Assembly (NCBI RefSeq): GCF_900094885.1
Contig: NZ_FMBL01000001.1
Span: 152,867 to 216,866 of the forward strand
Direction of reading: 5' to 3'
Length of the DNA stretch: 64,000 nucleotides
From: Bifidobacterium commune
GTDB taxonomy: Bacteria > Actinomycetota > Actinomycetes > Actinomycetales > Bifidobacteriaceae
A program made the position numbers and the translations under genes. Below, piece after piece: positions 54,685-62,228 of the stretch (position 1 is the first letter of the stretch; every line of letters starts with the position of its first letter). The notes under the pieces were generated by a model. That model had not been told where the DNA came from and searched no databases. It saw nothing but the letters and a program-made list of their open reading frames with translations.

Positions 54685-55638
54685 ATGAAAGCGCGGGCGG
54701 AACGACCAGTGGAGGAACAGAACGATATGAATACCAACAAGGCGAAGGGTAATCAGAATCGACTGATAGTGACTTTGGGGCTGACGTTGACGATTTTTGC
54801 GGTTGAGGTGATCGGTGCCCTGATGACTGGCTCGTTGGCGTTGTTGGTCGATTGCGCGCACATGCTTACGGATGTGGCAGTGCTTGCAGCTTCTACGATG
54901 GCTGCCGTGCTTATGCGTAAGAAACCGGATAAGGAGCGTACTTGGGGGTGGGCCCGGCTTGAACCGATTACTGCGGGTTTGGGCGCACTGATTCTGATAG
55001 CTGTGGGTGTCTACGCTCTGGTTGAAGCGATATTGCGCCTGGCTGGCTTATCCGGTGAAGAGGTGCAGGATATGGGCATGCTGCTCGGTTTTGGCATTTT
55101 GGGCCTTGTGTTCAACCTGGTTTCGGTTCTGGTGCTTTCCGATCAGCGTGAAGACAATATGAATATGCGTGCCGCGTTTCTGGAAACTCTCAACGATGCA
55201 ATGGGCTCGTTTGCCGTAGTTGTTTCGGCAGTTGTAATCATGGTTACCGGGTGGCATGGGTTTGATGCTGTTGCTGGTGGCATCATTGCATTGCTTATCG
55301 TGCCGCGCGCTTTGGTACTGATGAAAAACTCTGTGAAGATTCTTCTCGAAGAAACCCCGAGCGGACTTGATCTTGATGAGGTTCGTAAGCACATAAAAGA
55401 TGTTGAACGTGTCGTCGGCGTTCATGACATCCATGCTTCCACGGTGGCGACCGGCATGCCGATTCTCACCGCTCACGTTGTTGTGGAACGGGGGCTTTCG
55501 ATGGAACAGGGTGCCAAGATTCTTCATCAGCTACATGACTGTCTGACCGATCATTTCTCGGTTTCAATCCCGCATACGACTTTCCAACTTGAGCCGGAAG
55601 GGTTCTGTAGCCTGCAAAGCGAGCAGGTTCATCGTTAA
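54685..55638 (+). CDS. Cation diffusion facilitator family metal transporter
   Basis: A 317-residue CzcD/ZitB-type exporter of divalent metals such as zinc. Six hydrophobic helices carry the metal motifs LLVDCAHMLTDVAVL (HxxxD) and LNDAMGS; the C-terminal cytoplasmic domain includes DIHASTVATGMPILTAHVV. The ATG at 54685 follows GGAGATGAACC; a second ATG at 54727 with GGAGGAACAG upstream is equally plausible. Converges on lexA. Metal specificity is not readable. Confidence 0.9.
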   Translation: MKARAERPVEEQNDMNTNKAKGNQNRLIVTLGLTLTIFAVEVIGALMTGSLALLVDCAHMLTDVAVLAASTMAAVLMRKKPDKERTWGWARLEPITAGLGALILIAVGVYALVEAILRLAGLSGEEVQDMGMLLGFGILGLVFNLVSVLVLSDQREDNMNMRAAFLETLNDAMGSFAVVVSAVVIMVTGWHGFDAVAGGIIALLIVPRALVLMKNSVKILLEETPSGLDLDEVRKHIKDVERVVGVHDIHASTVATGMPILTAHVVVERGLSMEQGAKILHQLHDCLTDHFSVSIPHTTFQLEPEGFCSLQSEQVHR

Positions 55639-55675
55639 AGAAACGGTGAAACCCTTCAAAGGCGACGTATCGGCC

Positions 55676-56398
55676 TCAGATTTTACGCAGTACGGTGACG
55701 ACCTTACCCATAACGGTGGCATAAGTGCCGTCGATGGGCGAGTATGCCGGGTTGTGCGGCATGAGCCACACATGCCCGTGATCTTTCTGGAAGGTCTTAA
55801 CCGTGGCTTCTCCATCAAGTAGAGCTGCCACGATATCGCCGTTTTCCGCAGTCTCCTGTTCCCGGACGACAACGAAATCGCCATCGCAAATGGCTGCATC
55901 GATCATTGAATCGCCATGAACCTCAAGCATGAACAGGTTGCCGTTTCCGGTAAGTCGTTCCGGCAACCGCATCACGTCTTCGACGTGTTGTTCGGCGGTT
56001 ATGGGGGCGCCTGCGGCAATCCTGCCAACCAGCGGGATGTCGTGGGATTCGGCGATGGCTTCGCTCAAGTCCAGATCCGGGCCGAAGGGGAAAACGTTCG
56101 ATATATTGTTCGTTTCGCTTACGTTCGGTTCGTTGTCGACCAATTCGATGGCCCGACCCTTGTTGGCATTCATTTTGATGTAGCCCTTTTCTTCGAGGGT
56201 CTCCAGCTGATGCTTAACCGAAGAAGGGCTCTTTAGGCCGGACACCTCGCCTATTTCACGGAATGAAGGGGCGAAGCCGTAACGCTGGATATGCTTGCGG
56301 ATAGCGTCCAGCACTTTTTGCTGACGGTCGGTCAGCGGCTGGTCATGCTCGGAGCGGATGGCGTTCCCGTTCTGGTTCTTGGTGGAGAGGGTGCTCAC
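55676..56398 (-). CDS. lexA: SOS repressor LexA
   Basis: Represses DNA damage genes until RecA-stimulated self-cleavage. The 240-residue protein has a winged helix (TDRQQKVLDAIRKHIQRYGF, SPSSVKHQLETLEEKGYI) at ~25-90, the Ala-Gly cleavage site in GRIAAGAPI, and the Ser-Lys dyad in VHGDSMIDAAICDGD and GEATVKTF. The start is a GTG with AAAGGAAGT upstream; the frame extends 37 codons further without support. It is divergent from the LysM gene and shares the cluster of LexA-like boxes with it. Confidence 0.95.
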   Translation of the reverse strand: MSTLSTKNQNGNAIRSEHDQPLTDRQQKVLDAIRKHIQRYGFAPSFREIGEVSGLKSPSSVKHQLETLEEKGYIKMNANKGRAIELVDNEPNVSETNNISNVFPFGPDLDLSEAIAESHDIPLVGRIAAGAPITAEQHVEDVMRLPERLTGNGNLFMLEVHGDSMIDAAICDGDFVVVREQETAENGDIVAALLDGEATVKTFQKDHGHVWLMPHNPAYSPIDGTYATVMGKVVTVLRKI

Positions 56399-56450
56399 AG
56401 TACTTCCTTTCAGCGTTTGACTTACAGCATAACCCTTTTCGCTTGTGAAA

Positions 56451-56533
56451 TCAAACAGATGTTCGATTCCGGCTTGCAAACATCGAACAAATGTGCGAAT
56501 ATAGAACAAACGTTCGTTAGTACATATGTTCGA
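56451..56533. promoter_or_regulatory. Cluster of four LexA-like SOS boxes between lexA and the LysM gene
   Basis: Four 16-base sites resemble the Gram-positive SOS consensus TCGAACAnATGTTCGA: TCAAACAGATGTTCGA at 56451, TCGAACAAATGTGCGA at 56483, TAGAACAAACGTTCGT at 56502 and TAGTACATATGTTCGA at 56518. The first two have one mismatch each, the others two or three. The last box overlaps the LysM ribosome binding site, so both divergent genes are likely LexA-controlled. Confidence 0.85.
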
Positions 56534-56545
56534 AGGAGTGCAAAA

Positions 56546-56878
56546 ATGAGTGAAAAAGCCGGTAAATCAAGTTCTGTTCGTAGTCAGGCGCATCGTCGCC
56601 CGATTGCATTTCACCGCTTTGTCGTCGCTCTGATGTTGGCTGCGGTAATCTTGGTCAGTTGGAAGATTGCGGCACCTCATGTCGCCAATTCCGCTGAAGG
56701 TGATGCTAATCTCGTCGGATATACCGTTCGTCCCGGCGACACTCTTTGGTCATATGCGACAAAAATAACGCCTGCTGACAAGAACGTGGGGGACACCGTC
56801 GATCGGTTGATGCAGCTGAATCAGTTGGATTCCGCCGAGCTGCAACCGGGGCAAAGGCTTGTTGTGCCTGAGGCATAA
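56546..56878 (+). CDS. LysM-domain protein divergent from lexA (YneA-like)
   Basis: A 110-residue protein: basic N-terminus, one membrane helix (FVVALMLAAVILVSWKIAA, ~30-48), and a C-terminal LysM domain (YTVRPGDTLWSYATKI to LQPGQRLVVPEA). In Bacillus the gene divergent from lexA is yneA, an SOS-induced division inhibitor with a LysM domain; position, architecture and the boxes upstream support the same role by analogy, not by sequence identity. The ATG follows GAAGGAG. nrdR follows 36 bases later and may be cotranscribed. Confidence 0.85.
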   Translation: MSEKAGKSSSVRSQAHRRPIAFHRFVVALMLAAVILVSWKIAAPHVANSAEGDANLVGYTVRPGDTLWSYATKITPADKNVGDTVDRLMQLNQLDSAELQPGQRLVVPEA

Positions 56879-56914
56879 ACGCAGTCTTCGGGGCCTTTGA
56901 CTAGGCTGAGTACC

Positions 56915-57373
56915 ATGCACTGTCCTTTTTGCCAGAATGATGATACCAAAGTCGTGGATACGCGTATCAGTGAGGATGGCCACTCCATCAGGCGTCGGCG
57001 TGAATGTCCGCATTGCGAACGCAGGTTCACGACCGTTGAATCGACTATGCTGTTGGTGACCAAACGATCGGGGAATCTTGAACCCTTTGATCGTCGGAAA
57101 GTTATTGTCGGAGTACGTAAAGCATGCCAAGGCAGGCCGATTGATGAGGATGCATTGAAGCAACTCGGACAGCGTGTCGAAGAGGATTTGCGCAGTCAGG
57201 GTCTCGCCGAGGTAAAATCCGAGGACATTGGCAGGGCCATTCTTAAGCCGTTGCGTGAGTTGGACGAAGTTGCCTATCTGCGTTTTGCAAGTGTTTATCA
57301 GAACTTCAACGGACTTGACGATTTTCAGACGGCAATTAATGATTTGAAGCAGGGCAAAAGTTCCGATAAGTAA
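56915..57373 (+). CDS. nrdR: Transcriptional repressor NrdR
   Basis: Represses ribonucleotide reductase genes, sensing ATP/dATP. The 152-residue protein opens with the zinc ribbon [13 protein letters not shown] and [16 protein letters not shown], then the ATP-cone domain ([46 protein letters not shown]). The ATG at 56915 is chosen because the zinc ribbon starts there; an upstream in-frame TTG is unlikely. Its ribosome binding site is weak, consistent with coupling to the LysM gene. Confidence 0.95.
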   Translation: MHCPFCQNDDTKVVDTRISEDGHSIRRRRECPHCERRFTTVESTMLLVTKRSGNLEPFDRRKVIVGVRKACQGRPIDEDALKQLGQRVEEDLRSQGLAEVKSEDIGRAILKPLRELDEVAYLRFASVYQNFNGLDDFQTAINDLKQGKSSDK

Positions 57374-57429
57374 TGCAAAGCGCTGGTACGGAACTTTGTA
57401 ACTTGGAGTTCCGCACCAGCGTTTTGCAT
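57373..57429. terminator. Bidirectional terminator, nrdR / helD
   Basis: A long inverted repeat: left arm 57373-57395 and right arm 57407-57429 pair over about 20 positions with two mismatches, with A-rich and T-rich flanks. It lies between the convergent stops of nrdR and helD. Confidence 0.85.
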
Positions 57430-57434
57430 CCCAT

Positions 57435-59753
57435 TTATATGCTTAGTATCTCTTTATCGGATTTCGTCTGAACGATAACAAGGCGCTGTGTTGGTCTGGT
57501 CAGCGCCACGTAAAGGTCAGCTGCACCGGATGGTCTCGATGGGGCGCTTTCTGAAATCGCTCCAGGTTCCGCGAGGACTACTGCGTCATATTCTAACCCT
57601 TTAATGGTTTGGGCGTCGCATACGCTTAGCGGTGCGTCGCTGAGTGAGTCGGAAGTGATCCTGCTTTCATACGGGTACTTGCCCATAAGTAAGGAGGCAA
57701 GTTCGGGTTCAAGGTGATCGCAAAGTCGGTGATACAGGTTCTGACGTATGGAGCTAACCAAGTTGTTCGGTGCGATAACTGCGACGCGACCAGTTCCGTC
57801 CTTGGAGATAAATTGTTGAGCCAAGGGCAACGCCTGCTTCTCGATTGCGTCGAGGAATGCATTTGAAGGTAGGTCGTCATTCAGTGTCACGTACTGGACA
57901 CTGTCTTCCATCGTGCGTACGCCTTCGTTGGTTGAAACGTACAATCCTTCATTCTGTGCGAACTGTGAAGCAAGTTGCGAGACCTCTTTGGGATTGCGAT
58001 AATTGATCGTCAGCTCCCTAAGGTCCCAACCGTCGGCACCGAAAAGCCGGTCCATCGTTTTCTCCCAGTGCCGGGTTCCACCCAGTGCGGAGGTTTGTGC
58101 CACGTCCCCTACGATGGTAAAGGAACGTGAAGGACAGCGTCGAATGAGCATTCTCCAGTCCATGTCCGTCAGCTCTTGGGCTTCGTCGATCACGATGTGA
58201 CCATAAACCCACTCGCGATCAGCACCCGCTTGTTCGGCTACGTCTTCGGTGCCCAGACCGTTGATGTTGTCCAATAGCATCGATGAGGTGACGATACCTG
58301 AACCGATGCCGGACTGGGCGAGTGTCTCCTTGGCGTATTTTTCTTCTTCCTCTCGTCTTGCTTTGGCGGCAGCTTCGCGTGCGGAGACTTTCGGGTCAGG
58401 GCCGAGCAGTTCCATGGCCTCATCAAGCAACGGGATGTCCGAGATGGTAAGGGGGGAGTTCTTTGGCCTTGTTAGCGCATTGATGTCCTGATCCGAAAGC
58501 CAAGGCGCAAAACGTCTCAGCTGTTCTGGTTTGGAGAACAGCTGGTCGATAAGCCATGGGGCATTCATGGGCAGCCAGGCCAGGTTCAGTGTCTTGCGGA
58601 TGTCGTTGTTCATCTTCAGTTGCATCGCAACGTCTGAGATTTCGGACTGTTCGGGTGTGTAATCAAGGTTTTCGACGTATCTGTTGCGCATCGCGCTTAG
58701 CACGGTTTTAACGAAGGCTTCACGCGCCCTGTTATGCGGTGATCGTGTGCGCCTGGCGTGGTCGATGGCCGTACGGATATCGACTTGTGTCATTTGAACG
58801 TCTGTGCCGTTGATGCGCACGGTCGGCAATGCCTTGGGTATGCGTTCCCGGGCGGCGACGGCATTGGCCACCGCATGCGCCATGCGCGCCTCGCCTTTGA
58901 GCTTGGCTGCGTATGGTGTGTCTGTCTCAATGGTTCCGAATCCCGGTACTAAATCACCAATGGTGCGTGAAACTACGCCTGTCTCGCCCAAAGATGGTAG
59001 TACCTGATTGATGTAGCGGAGGAATGCGGAGCTTGGTCCGACAACCAATACTCCTGAACGTTCGAGTTTGCGGCGATGCGTGTAGAGTAGATAGGCTGCC
59101 CGATGCAGGGCCACTGCGGTCTTGCCTGTTCCCGGTCCGCCCTGTACGACAATGGTGCGGTCAAGCGGAGCACGGATAATGCGGTCCTGCTCGCCTTGAA
59201 TGGTGGCCACGATATCGGTCATTTTACCCGTGCGCTTGGAGTTGAGAGAGGCTATGAGCGCACCTTCACCGGTGAGCGTGCCGGCCTGCTGGGCTTGATC
59301 GACTCGTCCGGAGTTGACGTCGAGCACTTCGTCCTCGATGCCCACAACTTTGCGGAAATTCAGGGTAAGGTGACGGCGCATGGCGATATCGCCATGGTGT
59401 GAGGGCGTTGCCTCATAGAAGGGACGTGCGGCCTCAGCTCGCCAATCTGTGAGGATTGGTTCATGGCTTTCGTCGGAAAGGCCTATTCTTCCGATGTAGT
59501 GTTTCTGTCCCTTGTCGTTGTCAAGACGGCCGAAAACGAGGCGATCCTCGACACTGCGCAGTTGCGTGAGTCTGTCTTCGTACATCGTGGCGAAGGAATC
59601 TCGCTCAGTGCGCATGGTTGGGGATCCGTGTGCACCGGCGGCGCGTACGGCATCGAGGCGTGTTCGTGTCTGCTCTCGCAGGGAGTCCAATCGTCCGTAT
59701 GCGCGATCGACTTCGTGTTGTTCGTCGTCGATTTGTGAAGAGTAGCTCGACAT
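57435..59753 (-). CDS. helD: HelD-type RNA polymerase-associated helicase
   Basis: A UvrD-like SF1 motor that releases stalled RNA polymerase in other Gram-positives. The 772-residue protein has an N-terminal coiled coil (EQHEVDRAYGRLDSLREQTR), Walker A VVQGGPGTGKTAVALH near residue 215, an insertion typical of HelD between motifs I and II, GHIVIDEAQELTDMDW, SFTIVGDVAQTSALGG, and the C-terminal LEYDAVVLAEP and DLYVALTRPTQRLVIV. The ATG at 59753 follows AGAGGAAT. It is divergent from mraZ. Confidence 0.92.
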   Translation of the reverse strand: MSSYSSQIDDEQHEVDRAYGRLDSLREQTRTRLDAVRAAGAHGSPTMRTERDSFATMYEDRLTQLRSVEDRLVFGRLDNDKGQKHYIGRIGLSDESHEPILTDWRAEAARPFYEATPSHHGDIAMRRHLTLNFRKVVGIEDEVLDVNSGRVDQAQQAGTLTGEGALIASLNSKRTGKMTDIVATIQGEQDRIIRAPLDRTIVVQGGPGTGKTAVALHRAAYLLYTHRRKLERSGVLVVGPSSAFLRYINQVLPSLGETGVVSRTIGDLVPGFGTIETDTPYAAKLKGEARMAHAVANAVAARERIPKALPTVRINGTDVQMTQVDIRTAIDHARRTRSPHNRAREAFVKTVLSAMRNRYVENLDYTPEQSEISDVAMQLKMNNDIRKTLNLAWLPMNAPWLIDQLFSKPEQLRRFAPWLSDQDINALTRPKNSPLTISDIPLLDEAMELLGPDPKVSAREAAAKARREEEEKYAKETLAQSGIGSGIVTSSMLLDNINGLGTEDVAEQAGADREWVYGHIVIDEAQELTDMDWRMLIRRCPSRSFTIVGDVAQTSALGGTRHWEKTMDRLFGADGWDLRELTINYRNPKEVSQLASQFAQNEGLYVSTNEGVRTMEDSVQYVTLNDDLPSNAFLDAIEKQALPLAQQFISKDGTGRVAVIAPNNLVSSIRQNLYHRLCDHLEPELASLLMGKYPYESRITSDSLSDAPLSVCDAQTIKGLEYDAVVLAEPGAISESAPSRPSGAADLYVALTRPTQRLVIVQTKSDKEILSI

Positions 59754-60106
59754 GTATGTATTCCTCTGATAACGATCGTTTCCGCATCGAATGCTCAAAT
59801 AAAACCCGAATGCATCATTATAGTCGGCTCTGCGTATCTTGCCTTCCGAGCTGTATTTGTGAATAGTGCAAATCTCGATTCTTCCGGATAAAAAAAGAAT
59901 AAAGAATCATCGGGGTGTTTGCTGTGTTGCTGGCCCTTTTTGTTTCTTCCATCGAAAGCAAATGGATCGTGAAACCGTGGGGACGTTTTTTCAAAAAAAA
60001 TACGAAGTTTTAAGATTTTGTGGGGAAATATGGTGAGAAGTGGGGTAAAGTGGTGAACTATTAATATTCTCAGTATGGATTCTTGTGGCGATCTAAGGAG
60101 GTGGCA
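59754..60106. other. Intergenic region helD-mraZ with operator
   Basis: About 350 bases, AT-rich with several A and T runs near 59980-60000. It contains the MraZ-type repeat array at 60021-60055 and the ribosome binding site AAGGAGG before mraZ. No gene is seen. The mraZ promoter is not resolved by eye; TATTAATAT at about 60059 could be its -10. Confidence 0.6.
60021..60055 (+). promoter_or_regulatory. MraZ operator: four direct repeats at 10-bp spacing
   Basis: TGGGG, TGGTG, TGGGG, TGGTG start at 60021, 60031, 60041 and 60051, each followed by a 5-base spacer. MraZ of other bacteria binds tandem TGGGN or GTGG-type repeats at this spacing upstream of its own operon, so autoregulation is expected. 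Confidence 0.85.
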
Positions 60107-60679
60107 ATGGCAGATCAGAGCAATGAACAGGCCAGAAATACTGCTTTTGCCGAGCCTCTGGATGTGTCGAGTCGTGGAGCTGACGCAGGGCAGTCGTCAA
60201 TGGGAACTCAGGCCGTTGCAACAGGTGTTGGTCAGAGCGAGCCATTGTTGCTCGGCACTTATACACCAAAAATCGACAAAAAAGGTCGTATGGCATTGCC
60301 CGCCAAGATGCGTGCGCAGTTGGGCGATGGAATGGTGATGGCCAGGGGGCAGGAAAAGTGCGTCTACCTGCTTCCGCAAGCGGAATTCAGGCGTATAGCC
60401 TCGCGCATTCAGCGTGCGTCGATGGGCAACAAGGCAACCAGGAGCTACCTGCGTGTGTTCCTTTCAGGTGCCGTGGAGGGTGAGCCCGATAAACAAGGTC
60501 GTGTTCTGGTCCCGCAGAATCTGCGCAGTTATGCAAGTTTGGGCGACGATATCGTCGTCATTGGCGTGGGGACTCGTGCCGAGATTTGGGATAGGGAATC
60601 CTGGGATGAATATCTTGCGGCCCAAGAGGAAGGCTATTCGGATATAGCCGATGATGTGTTGCCGGCGGTGGAGTGGTGA
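60107..60679 (+). CDS. mraZ: MraZ transcriptional regulator with N-terminal extension
   Basis: A DNA-binding protein of the AbrB-type fold controlling the dcw cluster. The 190-residue protein has two MraZ halves with the DxxGR motifs: PKIDKKGRMALPAKMRAQLG and GEPDKQGRVLVPQNLRSYA. Canonical MraZ is ~145 residues; here ~48 extra residues, low complexity and Gln/Ser/Ala-rich, precede LLLGTYTPKID. The ATG follows AAGGAGGTGGCA, which supports the long form. Its TGA overlaps the rsmH start. A four-repeat operator lies 50 bases upstream. Confidence 0.93.
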   Translation: MADQSNEQARNTAFAEPLDVSSRGADAGQSSMGTQAVATGVGQSEPLLLGTYTPKIDKKGRMALPAKMRAQLGDGMVMARGQEKCVYLLPQAEFRRIASRIQRASMGNKATRSYLRVFLSGAVEGEPDKQGRVLVPQNLRSYASLGDDIVVIGVGTRAEIWDRESWDEYLAAQEEGYSDIADDVLPAVEW

Positions 60680-61764
60680 TGGCGGATCTTTCAACTATTC
60701 ATCAGCCGGTCCTCGTACGTGAGTGCGTGGATCTGGTCACTCCGGCGTTGAACCGTCCTGATGCCGTTGTTGTTGACTGCACGCTCGGACTAGCCGGACA
60801 TGCCATCGCGTTTCTACAGGCTGCGCCTCAGGCCCGCCTTGTCGGAATCGATCGTGACGAAGAAGCGCTGGGCATGGCCGCGGAACGTATGAAGCGTGCC
60901 GGTCTTGCCAAACGGTTCGTCGGGGTGCACGCTGCATTCGATGAATTCAGCACGGTACTTGATGGTTTGGAGCTGAACCGCGTCGATGTAGCGTTTATGG
61001 ATTTGGGGCTCTCTAGCCTTCAAATCGATGAGACTGACCGCGGCTTCTCCTATTCGCGTGATGCTCCGCTTGATATGCGTATGGATACGACCCAAGATTT
61101 CGATGCCGCACAGATACTGTCGCAGTATTCGGAAAGCGAGTTGACCCGAATCTTCCGTGAGTACGGACAGGAACGGTTCTCCAGACCGATTGCCCGTGCC
61201 ATTGTCCGTCGCCGTGCTATCGAGCCATTGAAGACCTCACGTCAGCTCAGTGAGTTGGTCGATCAGGTTGTCCCCAAATCGCATCGTGCTAAAGGAAACC
61301 CTGCCAAACGCGTCTTTCAGGCGCTTCGTATCGAGGTGAACGGCGAGCTTGACAAGCTCAAATGCACCTTGCCTCAGATAGCTAACCGGCTTAGCGTCGG
61401 TGGCCGTCTGGTTGTTGAGTCATACCATTCGCTTGAAGATCGTACGGTCAAGACGTTCATGGCTCAAGGGCTCAATGTCGACGTGCCTGCGGATTTGCCT
61501 GTGATTCCGGACGACGCTCAGCCGTTCTTCGAAGAGCTGACGCGAGGAGCGATTAAGGCGGACGAATCCGAGATTGAGCGCAATTCACGTTCGGCCCCGG
61601 TACGGTTGCGTGGTGTTTCGCTCAGTCGTGAGTTGCCGGAGCACTGGCGGGACAGGTTTGACAGGAGTGCCGAAGGTGGTCCGCAGACCACGCAACATTC
61701 GCATCGCAAACATGATGCCGAAAAGAAAAACGACAACAACAACCACACAGGAAGGAGGGCATGA
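60679..61764 (+). CDS. rsmH: 16S rRNA (cytosine-N4) methyltransferase
   Basis: Methylates C1402 in 16S rRNA. The 361-residue protein shows HQPVLVRECVDLVTPAL, the SAM region VVVDCTLGLAGHAIAFL, FMDLGLSSLQIDETDRGFSY, DMRMDTTQ and NPAKRVFQALRIEVNGEL. The last ~25 residues are a basic, Asn/Lys/His-rich tail. It starts at an ATG overlapping the mraZ stop and overlaps the next start by one base, so all are coupled. Confidence 0.96.
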   Translation: MADLSTIHQPVLVRECVDLVTPALNRPDAVVVDCTLGLAGHAIAFLQAAPQARLVGIDRDEEALGMAAERMKRAGLAKRFVGVHAAFDEFSTVLDGLELNRVDVAFMDLGLSSLQIDETDRGFSYSRDAPLDMRMDTTQDFDAAQILSQYSESELTRIFREYGQERFSRPIARAIVRRRAIEPLKTSRQLSELVDQVVPKSHRAKGNPAKRVFQALRIEVNGELDKLKCTLPQIANRLSVGGRLVVESYHSLEDRTVKTFMAQGLNVDVPADLPVIPDDAQPFFEELTRGAIKADESEIERNSRSAPVRLRGVSLSRELPEHWRDRFDRSAEGGPQTTQHSHRKHDAEKKNDNNNHTGRRA

Positions 61765-62225
61765 TGAGCAGCGCAACGGTAAGATCGGTTCGTTCCCGGG
61801 TGGCTCCCGCCGGTCGTGAGGAAGATCAGCGCGTGGCGTCCTCACGACCCCGTTTCCAGGTGATTACCGGAGGTCGCTCGGACACTGGCAGCAAGCATGC
61901 CGTTTTCGATGCTTTCGCTCACATGAAGACGGTGTCAATCGTCCATATCGTCATTGCGGTCATGTTCCTTTTCGCCTCGTTGCTGGGTTCCTTGGTTCTG
62001 CGCACGCAAATGGTACAGAATTCCTTCGAACAGTCTCAGGTGCAGTCAAATATCAGCAAATTGAATCAAGACGTCGAGGACGACCAGGCGCGCCTTGATG
62101 GTTTGCAGGCAAGTCTGCCCGATCGTGCCCAAAAAATGGGAATGGTTCCTCAGCAAGGGCCATTGTCGATCGATCTGGAAGGTTATCAGCCACCAAGTGG
62201 TCAACCGACAAGCGAAGGTCAGTGA
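61764..62225 (+). CDS. ftsL: FtsL-like cell division protein
   Basis: A 153-residue bitopic protein: a basic cytoplasmic N-terminus of ~50 residues, one membrane helix (IVHIVIAVMFLFASLLGSLVL) and a short extracytoplasmic coiled coil (SQVQSNISKLNQDVEDDQAR), ending Pro/Gln/Ser-rich. Topology and place between rsmH and ftsI define it as FtsL; sequence similarity in this family is weak. The ATG at 61764 has better spacing to GGAGGG than the ATG at 61761. Confidence 0.85.
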   Translation: MSSATVRSVRSRVAPAGREEDQRVASSRPRFQVITGGRSDTGSKHAVFDAFAHMKTVSIVHIVIAVMFLFASLLGSLVLRTQMVQNSFEQSQVQSNISKLNQDVEDDQARLDGLQASLPDRAQKMGMVPQQGPLSIDLEGYQPPSGQPTSEGQ

Positions 62226-62228
62226 GAT

